Shown in pieces: positions 44,587 through 52,393 of a stretch of DNA of 64,000 bases. The DNA is from Streptosporangium brasiliense (GTDB lineage Bacteria; Actinomycetota; Actinomycetes; Streptosporangiales; Streptosporangiaceae): assembly GCF_030811595.1 (NCBI RefSeq), contig NZ_JAUSRB010000002.1, positions 6,758,001-6,822,000 on the forward strand, given 5' to 3'. The position numbers were made by a program, and so were the translations under genes. The notes under the pieces are model-generated. The model searched no databases. It was not told the origin of the DNA and saw only the letters and a program-made list of their open reading frames with translations. Numbering within the stretch: position 1 is the stretch's first letter; the number at the start of each line of letters is the position of its first letter.

Positions 44587-44985
44587 ATGACCGTCCCGAC
44601 CGGCCAGTGCTGCGCCCCGATCGCCCGCGAACCGCTGGCCGAGGACGCTGCCGCCGAGCTCGCCGTCATGCTCAAGGCGGTCGCCGACCCGGTACGGCTG
44701 CGTCTGCTGTCGATGATCGGCTCCCACGCCGGCGGCGAGGCCTGCGTGTGCGACCTGACCGGTACCTTCGACCTGACCGCCCCCACCATCTCCCACCACC
44801 TCAAGGTGCTGCGCACGGCGGGTCTGATCGACGGTGAGCGGCGCGGCACCTGGGTCTACTACCGCATCGTCCCCGAGGCGGTGAACCGGCTCGGCGCGCT
44901 GTTCGCCCCGCTCACCGAGTCCGCTCCTGGACCCGCTCCCCAGCCTGCCGCGGGACGCACCGAGCTGGAGCTGCTGCCCGCATGA
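44587..44985 (+). CDS. arsR: ArsR-family repressor 2 (CVC type)
   Basis: 132 residues. Classical ArsR winged helix: LKAVADPVRLRLLSMIGSH, the metal-site motif ACVCDLTG (Cys53, Cys55), recognition helix LTAPTISHHLKVLRTAGLID, wing RRGTWVYYRI. Extra Cys8-Cys9 near the N-terminus. AGGAGG ribosome site 5 bp upstream. Overlaps the following ArsO gene by four bases. Confidence 0.9.
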   Translation: MTVPTGQCCAPIAREPLAEDAAAELAVMLKAVADPVRLRLLSMIGSHAGGEACVCDLTGTFDLTAPTISHHLKVLRTAGLIDGERRGTWVYYRIVPEAVNRLGALFAPLTESAPGPAPQPAAGRTELELLPA

Positions 44986-46061
44986 CGGCCGCCCCCCGGC
45001 CCGTCGACGTCCTGGTGATCGGCGGCGGGCAGGCGGGCCTGGCCGCCGGCTACTATCTGCGCCGCACGAAGGCCGACTTCGTCATCCTCGACGCCCAGGA
45101 CGGCGCCGGCGGCGCGTGGCGGCACGCCTGGGACAGCCTGCGCCTGTTCTCACCGGCCCAGTACAGCTCGCTGCCCGGCCGCATGATGCCCATCCCGCCG
45201 GACGGCGGCTACCCGAGCGCGGCCGAGGTCGTAACCTACCTGACCGACTACGAACGCCGCTACGAGCTGCCGGTGCTGCGCCCGGTGACCGTGAACGCCG
45301 TCCGGCGCGGCGACGGCCACCTCCTGGTCGAGACCGGCCACGGCACCTGGCAGGCCAAGAGCGTGATCAGCGCCACCGGCACCTGGTGGCGCCCCTACAT
45401 CCCGCACTACCCCGGCATGCGCGACTTCGGCGGCGAGCACCTGCACACCGCCGGCTACCGCGGCCCCGAACCGTTGCGCGGCAAGCGCGTGGTCATCGTC
45501 GGCGGCGGCAACTCCGCCGCCCAGCTCCTGGCCGAGCTGTCCACGCTCGCCGAGGTCACCTGGGTAACCCAGCGGCCGCCACGCCTGCTGCCGGACGACA
45601 TCGACGGCCGCGCCCTGTTCGACCTGGCCACCCGCCGCCACCGCGCCGTCCAAGCGGGCCGGCAGGCCGAGGGCATCGCCGACCTGGGCGACATCGTCGC
45701 CGTCCCGCCCGTGCGCGAGGCCCGCGACCGGGGCGTGCTCAAGGCCGAGCCCATGTTCACCCGCATCACTCCCGACGGGGTGGCGTGGGCCGACGGCAGC
45801 ACGGTGGCGTGCGATGTGATCCTGTGGTGCACCGGCTTCCGCCCCGCGCTCGGCCACCTGGCTCCGCTGCGGCTGCGCGGCCCGGACGGGCTCATCCCCA
45901 CCCGCGGCACCCAGGCGGTGGGCGAACCCCGCCTGCATCTGCTCGGCTACGGCGACTGGACCGGGCCCGCCTCGGCCACCCTCATCGGCGCCGGCCGGAC
46001 GGCCAAGGAGGCCGTGGCCACGCTCGTCGAGCAGGTGCACGACCGCGGCGGCGCCAGCTAA
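44982..46061 (+). CDS. arsO: ArsO-family flavin-containing monooxygenase
   Basis: 359 residues. FAD motif VLVIGGGQAGLAAGYYLRRT, FMO-like DSLRLFSPAQYSSLPG, NADPH motif RVVIVGGGNSAAQLLAELS, and ILWCTGFRPALGHLAPL. Coupled to arsR2 by ATGA. ArsO proteins occur in Streptomyces arsenic clusters, where they are proposed to act on arsenic thiols; mechanism unresolved. Its stop overlaps the convergent hypothetical gene by four bases. Confidence 0.85.
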   Translation: MTAAPRPVDVLVIGGGQAGLAAGYYLRRTKADFVILDAQDGAGGAWRHAWDSLRLFSPAQYSSLPGRMMPIPPDGGYPSAAEVVTYLTDYERRYELPVLRPVTVNAVRRGDGHLLVETGHGTWQAKSVISATGTWWRPYIPHYPGMRDFGGEHLHTAGYRGPEPLRGKRVVIVGGGNSAAQLLAELSTLAEVTWVTQRPPRLLPDDIDGRALFDLATRRHRAVQAGRQAEGIADLGDIVAVPPVREARDRGVLKAEPMFTRITPDGVAWADGSTVACDVILWCTGFRPALGHLAPLRLRGPDGLIPTRGTQAVGEPRLHLLGYGDWTGPASATLIGAGRTAKEAVATLVEQVHDRGGAS

Positions 46062-46939
46062 CCTTCGCCGCTCACCGGGATGCCCGACTGCTGCACCCAG
46101 CGTTCGACGGTCCGCCAATCCGCCCCCCACGCATACGGGCTGAGGCTTCCATCGCGTCGCAGCTGCGCGTTCTCCGCGACCCCGTACACCTGCAACAGGT
46201 CGCCGACCAGATGGGCGGCCGCTTTTACCAGGGCAGGGCCGTTGTCGGCCAGATCATCCAGCCAGGCCACCGATTCGCCATGGGCCAGCCTGACGCCCCG
46301 TGCTCCCCACGCGCGAGGAGCGCCTGCGATCTTGGTGGGAGTCAGCAGATCGACGGCATATCTGCCGTGGCGGGGATCGTTGTAGGGCCATTCCTCGCTG
46401 TGAAGCTTGGGCTGCACGGCCGGGTGCAGGGACAGGTCCGAGACCAGCATGAGGCGCAGCAGCGCCGACCCGGTGGCACCGGCCCGGTCGCGTGCGTGCC
46501 GGGCCAGAAAGCGCAACGCGCTCACCGTCCGCGAGGCGATCTCGGCGTCCACGATCCCGACCTTGACCTCCTCGCCGGAGGAGGGGTAGATGGCCTGCGG
46601 ATGCAAGGCGAAGGTGCCTGCGCCGTCGGTGTGCAGTTCGGCCCGCACAGCCTGCGCTGTACCCGCCCCGGACTCGGCGATGATGCGGCGATGGCCGACG
46701 CTCACCTCCTGGAAGGTGGGGGTGTAGGCGCCCAGCATGACGACCTCGTGCTCGGCCTGCCTGCGGATCCGGTCCACGGCGGCCCCATCCACGATCATGT
46801 CGCCGGGCAGGTCCGGCACCAGGGACACCGCCAGCAGCGGGAACGGGCGCGGTATCTGGGCGCTGCTCCGCGCCGCCGTGGTGACCACGCCTCGTTCCAG
46901 CTCCCGCAGCCGGTCTCCTTGATCGGCGGCGCCCATCAA
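46058..46939 (-). CDS. Hypothetical protein, possibly the C-terminal part of a larger HTH/AlbA_2-type protein
   Basis: 293 residues, soluble. Contains PRPFPLLAVSLVPDLPGDM, EVVMLGAYTPTFQEVSVGHR and WGADWRTVERWVQQSGIP. Similar C-terminal regions follow an AlbA_2/helix-turn-helix domain in some actinobacterial proteins; that domain is missing here, so the gene may be truncated or a standalone variant. Divergent from the Cys-pair gene across a 174-bp control region. Not obviously arsenic-related. Confidence 0.55.
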   Translation of the reverse strand: MMGAADQGDRLRELERGVVTTAARSSAQIPRPFPLLAVSLVPDLPGDMIVDGAAVDRIRRQAEHEVVMLGAYTPTFQEVSVGHRRIIAESGAGTAQAVRAELHTDGAGTFALHPQAIYPSSGEEVKVGIVDAEIASRTVSALRFLARHARDRAGATGSALLRLMLVSDLSLHPAVQPKLHSEEWPYNDPRHGRYAVDLLTPTKIAGAPRAWGARGVRLAHGESVAWLDDLADNGPALVKAAAHLVGDLLQVYGVAENAQLRRDGSLSPYAWGADWRTVERWVQQSGIPVSGEG

Positions 46940-46990
46940 GCACCGCCGGTATGCCGGCTCCCCGCTCCCATACGGACACCCACCCCCGTT

Positions 46991-47056
46991 GATTCGATCT
47001 ATATCTATCTTGACGTCTATCGAATCAGCGTGAGATCGTACATCTGCTTAGACATC
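46991..47056. promoter_or_regulatory. Palindromic control region before the Cys-pair/M28 operon
   Basis: GATTCGAT (46991-46998) and ATCGAATC (47019-47026) form an inverted repeat around ATCTATCTTGACGTCT; CATCTGCTTAGACATC follows at 47041-47056, resembling the palindrome at 41350-41387. TTGACG at 47010 could be a -35 box. The AT-rich, palindrome-rich character matches the other ArsR-controlled gaps in the transposon. Confidence 0.6.
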
Positions 47057-47113
47057 CATCTAATTGTTCCGAGCGCAGGCGGATCGCTCCTCCTGCTCGG
47101 TAGGGAGACACAC

Positions 47114-47401
47114 ATGACGAACTCTGCAGCGACCGGCGGCTTCCTCGGCGACCTGGAAGAAGCCTTCACCCCGCCCGCAGCCGGAAGCTGCTGCGGCGCC
47201 CCCTCCGCCTCCGCCGGCGAGGCGTCCGGCGTCGCCGGGCAGGGCACGGAGCCGGCGGCTGCGGCGACGGCCTGCTGCGGCAGCCCGGCCGCCGCCGAGC
47301 AGGCAGCCCAGAGCGGTTGCTGTGGCCAGGCCCCGGCTCCGGCCGCTCCCCAGGCCGGTGTTCAGGACGGCGTTCACAAGGCCGCCGGGTGCTGCGGATG
47401 A
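47114..47401 (+). CDS. Small protein with four Cys-Cys-Gly motifs
   Basis: 95 residues, no predicted fold apart from a short N-terminal helix (GGFLGDLEEAF). Vicinal cysteines at 26-27, 54-55, 69-70 and 93-94, each followed by Gly, separated by Ala/Gly/Pro-rich linkers. Vicinal thiols bind As(III) and methylarsenicals strongly, so an arsenic-binding buffer, chaperone or sensor is plausible. Its stop overlaps the M28 peptidase ATG by ATGA. Preceded by an ArsR-like operator. Same CCG motifs occur at the ends of the flavoprotein at 41605. Confidence 0.75.
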   Translation: MTNSAATGGFLGDLEEAFTPPAAGSCCGAPSASAGEASGVAGQGTEPAAAATACCGSPAAAEQAAQSGCCGQAPAPAAPQAGVQDGVHKAAGCCG

Positions 47402-48750
47402 CCAGCACCGCATCCGAGCGCCACCAGGGGGGTCAGGGCGGGCCGGACCTGGCCCCCTTGGTGGGGGCGGTGTCGGCCACCCGCATGCACGCCACGGTGT
47501 GTGAGCTGGCCGGCGACCGGTACGCCGGGCGACGCGTGGGCACGTCCGGCGGCCGCGCCGCCGCGACCTGGCTGGCCGAGCAACTCGGCGAGCTGGGCGC
47601 CCAGGTGCACCTGTCGGAGTTCGACGTCGCCGACGTGCGCGAGCTGTACGCGACACCGATGCTCGACTGGAGCAGCGCCGGGCAGACGCAGCGCCTGGAG
47701 CACCGCCGCGACTTCGTCGAGCACCTGGCCTCCGCCGACCTGGCGCACCCGCGCTCCGCGCTCCTGGTCAAGGTCCCCGAGACCGGCTCTGCGGCCGGTA
47801 CTGCGGCGGGGCTGCGCGAGCGGTGGGTGCTGGCCGAGGCCGCGAACTGGGGGCGGGCGTGCGAGCTGGCCGAGGCGCAGGGCGCGGTCGGAGTGCTGAC
47901 CGTGCGCAGCACCGACGCCGATGGCTGGATGCCCAAGATGATCGCCGGGCCGCCTGCCCGCGCGGTGCCCATCATCGGCGTGCATCCCGAGGTCCACCGG
48001 CGCCTGACCGAAGCACTCGACGGTGGCCCGGTTCAGGTGACCGGCTCGATGCCGTTGCGCCAGATCGCCACCCGAGGCCGCAACGTCTACGCCGGCTTCC
48101 CGCGCCTTCCTGGCACCGAGACCGGTGCCGAGGCGAGCACCGGGGCCTACAACCCGGCCGACGGACGCCGAGGCGGCACCGCTCACGGCGGGCAGGCCGG
48201 GCTGCGGGTACTGCTGAGCGCGCACTACGACGGCGTCGGCGACGATCCCGACCGGCGCCTGCCCGCAGCCGCCGACAACGCCTCCGGGGTGGCCGCGGTC
48301 CTGGAAACCGCCCGCGTGCTGGCCGCCGCTGCGCCGTCCAGGGTGCTGGAGCTGACGGTGGCCTTCCTGGACGCGGAGGAGGCGGGCGCGTGGGGCTCGG
48401 CCCACCACGCCTCCACCCTGCCGCCCGACACGTTGGTGATCAACCTCGACGGTGCCGCGCAGCTGCACCAGGCCGCCGCCGTCGAGGCGGGCGGCCCCGC
48501 CCACGCCCTGCTGGCCACGCTGGACCAGGCCGCCCGCCTGACCGGCGTGCCGCTGCGGGCCGGCGCCATGGCCTCCGACAACCGCCGTTACGCCGCGGCT
48601 GGGCTGGCCGCGGTCGGCATCGGCATGGGCATGCCCGGCTACCAGACGCCCGCCGAGACGCCTGAGCGCGTGCAGGCAGACACGCTGCTGGCCGCTGCCC
48701 GCCTTCTGGTGGCCACCGTAGGACTGCTGGCCGCCCAGGCGCCGGCCTGA
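47398..48750 (+). CDS. M28-family metallopeptidase with an altered last zinc ligand
   Basis: 450 residues. Order as in M28 aminopeptidases: PA-like insert domain in the N-terminal half, then zinc ligands His276 (LLSAHYDGVG), Asp293 (AADNASGVAAVLE), Glu327-Glu328 (DAEEAGAWGS) and Asp351 (INLDGA). The final ligand is normally His in GYHTPxDT; here the motif is PGYQTPAETPE with Gln416. Activity may be lost or use a different metal arrangement. No signal peptide, so cytosolic. Translationally coupled to the Cys-pair protein, implying a joint role, perhaps processing it or a peptide-linked arsenical; that is inference. Confidence 0.8.
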   Translation: MTSTASERHQGGQGGPDLAPLVGAVSATRMHATVCELAGDRYAGRRVGTSGGRAAATWLAEQLGELGAQVHLSEFDVADVRELYATPMLDWSSAGQTQRLEHRRDFVEHLASADLAHPRSALLVKVPETGSAAGTAAGLRERWVLAEAANWGRACELAEAQGAVGVLTVRSTDADGWMPKMIAGPPARAVPIIGVHPEVHRRLTEALDGGPVQVTGSMPLRQIATRGRNVYAGFPRLPGTETGAEASTGAYNPADGRRGGTAHGGQAGLRVLLSAHYDGVGDDPDRRLPAAADNASGVAAVLETARVLAAAAPSRVLELTVAFLDAEEAGAWGSAHHASTLPPDTLVINLDGAAQLHQAAAVEAGGPAHALLATLDQAARLTGVPLRAGAMASDNRRYAAAGLAAVGIGMGMPGYQTPAETPERVQADTLLAAARLLVATVGLLAAQAPA

Positions 48751-48790
48751 TCACCTCGCCGGTGGCGCCACCCGGGTGCAGCCGCTGTGC

Positions 48791-49369
48791 TCAGGTGCCG
48801 GCGCTGGGTGACGAGGCAGTGGCCTGCTGGGTGAAGTGTTCGGTCAGGGCGGTCATCTTGCCTAGGTAGCGGGCGGCCAACTGCAGGTGGGTGTAGGCGG
48901 TGTCCTCATCGACGGCTCGCCCGCGGGGATGGCCGGCCTCGTTGCGGGTGATCCTGAGCAGGTCGGCCACCGCGTCCATGGTCAGGTTGTCACCCAGATC
49001 GTCGGGCAGCGTGTGCCGCATCGGCTCCAGCCGGGCGCGCAGCGCCTGAAAGCGCGCGTTCTGGGAGCTCTTGGGGTTGTCCAGTTCCTTGCGCAGCTTC
49101 TCGGCCGAGCTGCCCAGCGCGGCGACCATGGCCTCGGCCACGCCGAGGAAGACCTGCTCGGCCGCGACTCCGAGCATCACCGAGCAGGCCAGGTAGCAGC
49201 CCGCGTTGAAGGACTGCAGGGCCTCCTGCATGTACTGGTAGGCGATCGGATGCAAGTCCGGAACCTGGCGGCGCAGCCGGCGTAGGTAGCCTTCGGGGTC
49301 GTAGGGTTCCCATGGCCCGCCCCCGACCGCCCTACGGCCTCGCTCGGAGTTTCCATCGCCAGTTGTCAC
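48791..49369 (-). CDS. HEPN-like protein
   Basis: 192 residues, mostly helical: YMQEALQSFNAGCYLACSVM LGVAAEQVFLGVAEAM, the first HEPN/DUF4145-like helices, and LLRITRNEAGHPRGRAV, giving Arg142-x4-His147, the RX4-6H signature of HEPN nucleases. It overlaps the small upstream gene by 38 bp and is convergent with the M28 gene. HEPN proteins are often RNase toxins or antiphage factors; whether this one is toxic is unknown. Confidence 0.6.
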   Translation of the reverse strand: MTTGDGNSERGRRAVGGGPWEPYDPEGYLRRLRRQVPDLHPIAYQYMQEALQSFNAGCYLACSVMLGVAAEQVFLGVAEAMVAALGSSAEKLRKELDNPKSSQNARFQALRARLEPMRHTLPDDLGDNLTMDAVADLLRITRNEAGHPRGRAVDEDTAYTHLQLAARYLGKMTALTEHFTQQATASSPSAGT

Positions 49370-49556
49370 TGGCCGGTTGGCGTTCGGGGTCCAGGTAGAT
49401 CAGGCCGTCGGCAAGCAGTCCCCATAACGCCTCCCACGCCTCGTGTGATCGGCAGCCGGTGGCTGCCTGGATGGACTGGGGCAGGCAGGCTCCGTGGAAG
49501 CGGGTGTCCGTGTGCGGGGTGGCTATCAGTCTGAGGACCTGGCTGCGGATCTGCAT
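49332..49556 (-). CDS. Small partner protein of the HEPN-like gene
   Basis: 74 residues from ATG 49556: MQIRSQVLRLIATPHTDTRF, then HEAWEALWGLLADGLIYLDP. Looks like a short winged-helix domain. Its 3' end overlaps the HEPN-like start by 38 bp, a toxin-antitoxin-like overlap. Role unproven. Confidence 0.55.
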   Translation of the reverse strand: MQIRSQVLRLIATPHTDTRFHGACLPQSIQAATGCRSHEAWEALWGLLADGLIYLDPERQPASDNWRWKLRARP

Positions 49557-49602
49557 CCCGACAGGGTAGCCAGCCGATTGCCGTCCGTACCGGCGTGAAA
49601 CG

Positions 49603-49641
49603 GGCGATGGCCGCCTCCTGCCAGGGGAGGCGGCCATCGCC
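49603..49641 (-). terminator. 16-bp hairpin terminating the arsR3-acr3-arsC operon
   Basis: GGCGATGGCCGCCTCC (49603-49618) / GGAGGCGGCCATCGCC (49626-49641), 7-base loop, just after the arsC stop on the minus strand. Confidence 0.85.
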
Positions 49642-49659
49642 GTCGTTCAGCGCAGGCGC

Positions 49660-50064
49660 TCAGCCGGGCAGCACCTCGCTGAGCAGCTTCTCGATGCGAG
49701 AGCGGATCTCATCCCGGATGGGGCGGACGGCTTCGATGCCTTGGCCTGCGGGGTCGTCGAGTTTCCAGTCCTCGTAGCGCTTGCCGGGGAAGATGGGGCA
49801 GGCGTCGCCGCAGCCCATGGTGATGACCACGTCGCTGGCCTGGACGGCCTCGGTGGTGAGGATCTTGGGCTGGGCGGTGGTGATGTCGATGCCAATCTCG
49901 CGCATGGCCTCGACGGCGACGGGGTTGATCTGGTCGGCGGGCGCGGATCCGGCGGAGCGGACCTCGATGCGGTCGCCGGCCAGATGAGTGAGCCAGCCGG
50001 CGGCCATCTGGGAGCGTCCGGCGTTGTGCACGCAGACGAACAGGACGCTGGGCTTGTCAGGCAC
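49660..50064 (-). CDS. arsC: Arsenate reductase, LMW-phosphatase fold
   Basis: 134 residues. The P-loop CVHNAGRS (Cys11 to Arg17) binds arsenate. Cys85 and Cys89 in MGCGDACPIFPG are the additional redox cysteines. Asp103/Asp104 (KLDDPAG) is the general acid region. Reduces As(V) to As(III) in the cytosol using thioredoxin or mycothiol. Overlaps the acr3 end by 8 bp; last gene of the arsR3-acr3-arsC operon. Confidence 0.95.
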   Translation of the reverse strand: MPDKPSVLFVCVHNAGRSQMAAGWLTHLAGDRIEVRSAGSAPADQINPVAVEAMREIGIDITTAQPKILTTEAVQASDVVITMGCGDACPIFPGKRYEDWKLDDPAGQGIEAVRPIRDEIRSRIEKLLSEVLPG

Positions 50065-51148
50065 GTACGGGCTCCTTGGTGAACAGGCGGCGCCCGGCCA
50101 GGCTGACGTAGACCAGGGCGACCAGGACGGGGACCTCGATGAGCGGTCCGACCACGCCCGCGAGGGCCTGGCCGGAGGTGACGCCGAAGACGCCGACCGC
50201 CACGGCGATGGCCAGTTCGAAGTTGTTGCCGGCGGCGGTGAAGGCGAGCGTGGTCGTCTTGTCGTAGGGCAGGCCGATCGCCTTGCCGGTCAGGAAGCCG
50301 CCGCCCCACATGAGCGCGAAGTAGGCCAGCAGCGGCAGGGCGATGCGGGCCACGTCGCCGGGCTGGGAGGTGATGGTGTGGCCTTGCAGGGCGAACAGGA
50401 TGACGATGGTGAACAGCAGGCCGTACAGGGCGATGGGGCCGATGCGTGGCAGGAAGCGCTGCTCGTACCAGCCGCGGCCGCGGGCGCGTTCGCCCAGCTT
50501 GCGTGAGGCGTAGCCCGCGGCCAGGGGGATGCCGAGGAAGACCAGCACGTAGAAGGCGATGTCGAAGGCCGACACCTCCAGCGCCGACTGCGGCAGGCCG
50601 AGCCATCCGGGCAGCACCTGCAGGTAGAACCAGCCCAGCGCGCCGAAAGCGATCACCTGGAAGACGGAGTTGAGCGCGACCAGGACGGCGGCGGCTTCCC
50701 GGTTGCCGCAGGCCAGGTCGTTCCAGATGAGCACCATGGCGATGCACCGGGCGAGCCCGACGATGATCAGGCCGGTGCGGTACTCGGGCAGGTCGGGCAG
50801 GAAGATCCAGGCCAGCGCGAACATCAGCGCCGGGCCGAGCACCCAGTTGAGCAGCAGCGAGGAGAGCAGCAGGCGGCGGTCGCCGGTGACGGTGCCCAAG
50901 CGGTCGTAGCGAACCTTGGCCAGCACCGGATACATCATCAGCAGCAGGCCGAGCGCGATCGGCAGCGAGATCTCGCCGATCTTGACGGCGTCCAGCGCGG
51001 TGTCCAGGCTGGGCACCAGACGCCCGAGCAGCAGCCCCACGCCCATGGCCGCGATGATCCACACCGGCAGGAACCGATCCAGCACCGACAGCGCGCCGAT
51101 CACGCCTGCCGATGGCGCGGTGGCCTGTGCAGGTCGTGCCGCCATCAC
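50057..51148 (-). CDS. acr3: Acr3-family arsenite efflux transporter
   Basis: 363 residues with about ten transmembrane helices (BART superfamily). The conserved cysteine of Acr3 is in GLARCIAMVLIWNDLACGN (Cys135), and TTTLAFTAAGNNFELAIAVA carries the conserved Asn-Asn/Glu segment. Exports As(III) produced by ArsC. Coupled to arsR3 by ATGA and to arsC by overlap. The N-terminal 20 residues are Ala-rich and poorly conserved. Confidence 0.95.
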   Translation of the reverse strand: MMAARPAQATAPSAGVIGALSVLDRFLPVWIIAAMGVGLLLGRLVPSLDTALDAVKIGEISLPIALGLLLMMYPVLAKVRYDRLGTVTGDRRLLLSSLLLNWVLGPALMFALAWIFLPDLPEYRTGLIIVGLARCIAMVLIWNDLACGNREAAAVLVALNSVFQVIAFGALGWFYLQVLPGWLGLPQSALEVSAFDIAFYVLVFLGIPLAAGYASRKLGERARGRGWYEQRFLPRIGPIALYGLLFTIVILFALQGHTITSQPGDVARIALPLLAYFALMWGGGFLTGKAIGLPYDKTTTLAFTAAGNNFELAIAVAVGVFGVTSGQALAGVVGPLIEVPVLVALVYVSLAGRRLFTKEPVRA

Positions 51149-51537
51149 CGCGACACCGCAGCTGCAGCAGCCGCCTCACTTGCGGGCCCACTGGTGGGCC
51201 CACCAGTGGGCAGGGTCAGCAGCGCCGACAGCTCGCCCAGCGTCTCGGGCACCAGTCGGTAGTACACCCAGGAGGCGCGCCGCTCCGAGGTGAGCAGCCC
51301 GACCTCCTTGAGCACCTTCAGGTGGTGGCTGATGGTCGGCTGGGACAGCTCGAAGGCGTCGGTGATGTCGCACACGCACACCTCGCCGCCGGCGCGGCTG
51401 GCCACGATCGACAGGATGCGCAGCCGTACCGGATCGCCCAGCGCCTTGAACACCCGCGCCACCCCGGCCGCCTGCTCGGCGTCCAGGGGCTGCCGGGTCA
51501 GCGGCGGGCTGCACTCCAGGATCTCCAGCAGTTCCAT
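51145..51537 (-). CDS. arsR: ArsR-family repressor 3 (CVC type), controlling acr3-arsC
   Basis: 130 residues from ATG 51537, preferred for its GGAAGGG ribosome site; ATG 51552 adds five residues. VFKALGDPVRLRILSIV, metal motif EVCVCDITDAF (Cys54, Cys56), recognition helix LSQPTISHHLKVLKEVGLLT. Ala-rich tail. Heads the operon and overlaps acr3 by four bases. Confidence 0.9.
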   Translation of the reverse strand: MELLEILECSPPLTRQPLDAEQAAGVARVFKALGDPVRLRILSIVASRAGGEVCVCDITDAFELSQPTISHHLKVLKEVGLLTSERRASWVYYRLVPETLGELSALLTLPTGGPTSGPASEAAAAAAVSR

Positions 51538-51550
51538 CCACTGCCCTTCC

Positions 51551-51586
51551 ATATAGATGCTCGTCGAAATAGGTGTATGTCTATAT
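51551..51586. promoter_or_regulatory. Operator-like inverted repeat upstream of arsR3
   Basis: ATATAGA (51551-51557) and TCTATAT (51580-51586) flanking a 22-bp spacer, in an AT-rich patch that stands out from the GC-rich surroundings; TTGACA on the plus strand at 51587. Confidence 0.5.
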
Positions 51587-51625
51587 TGACATCTGCCTCT
51601 GCCTGCCCGGTACGTGAGCTTGCTC

Positions 51626-52279
51626 TCAGCCGGCCGGGACGCCGATGTCGGACAGCAGGGCGCGGACCCGGCGCTCGATGTCGTCGCGGATCGAGCGGAT
51701 CTGCTCCGGCGTCTTGCCGTCGGGGTCGTCCAGGTCCCAGTCCAGGTAGTGCTTGCCCGGGTAGACCGGGCAGGCGTCGCCGCAGCCCATGGTGACCACC
51801 ACGTCGGCGGCCTGGACGATCTCGCTCGTCCACGGCTTGGGGAACTCGCCGGTGATGTCGATGCCGCGCTCGTGCATCACCTCCACGACGGCCGGGTTGA
51901 TCAGCTCGCCGGGCTCGGTGCCGCCGGACCAGCCGAGCGCGCGCTGCCCGGCCAGGTGAGTGAAGAAGCCGAGCGCCATCTGCGAGCGGCCGGCGTTGTG
52001 CACGCACAAGAACAGCACGATCGGCACGCCGGCGTTGTCCTTGCCCTCGACGCGGGCCAGCGCGCGCAGCCGCTGGCGGGCGAACCGCTCGGCCAGCAGG
52101 GGCAGGTAGTTGGCGATGACGGCGCGGCCGGCGAACTGGTCGTAGCTGGTGTGCAGGAACCGCTCGATGGTCTCGGTGCCGAAGGTGCCGGTGAACTCCT
52201 CGCCGAGGGCGCGGGCTGCGGTGAGCAGGGCGTGCTGCTGATCGACGGTCAGATCAGCGTGGCGGTAGGTGCTGTCCAT
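51626..52279 (-). CDS. arsC: Arsenate reductase with N-terminal helical domain (mycothiol-type)
   Basis: 217 residues. Residues 1-85 form a three-helix domain (DQQHALLTAARALGEEFTGT, then FLHTSYDQFAGRAVIANYLP). The LMW-phosphatase domain follows with FLCVHNAGRSQMALGF (Cys92, Arg98) and VTMGCGDACPVYPG. This fused form is common in Actinobacteria, some of which couple to mycothiol. A second arsenate reductase in the same transposon. Preceded by an 11-bp palindrome. Confidence 0.9.
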   Translation of the reverse strand: MDSTYRHADLTVDQQHALLTAARALGEEFTGTFGTETIERFLHTSYDQFAGRAVIANYLPLLAERFARQRLRALARVEGKDNAGVPIVLFLCVHNAGRSQMALGFFTHLAGQRALGWSGGTEPGELINPAVVEVMHERGIDITGEFPKPWTSEIVQAADVVVTMGCGDACPVYPGKHYLDWDLDDPDGKTPEQIRSIRDDIERRVRALLSDIGVPAG

Positions 52280-52304
52280 GAAGGGCTCCGGCGGCGTCGC
52301 TCAT

Positions 52305-52352
52305 ATCGACGGCTGTCGATTTCGATATTTATCGATATTGGCAGCCGTCGAT
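52305..52352. promoter_or_regulatory. Palindromic operator region upstream of the second arsC
   Basis: ATCGACGGCTG (52305-52315) and CAGCCGTCGAT (52342-52352), 11-bp perfect arms, enclosing TCGATTTCGATATTTATCGA with further TCGATA symmetry. Similar TCGAT-type motifs precede arsR4 (53972-54000: ATCGTCAATCGACGAT), suggesting ArsR4 may bind both. Confidence 0.6.
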
Positions 52353-52393
52353 GTCGTGCAGGTGAACGCCGGGCCAACAGCGGCCTCGCGGGC

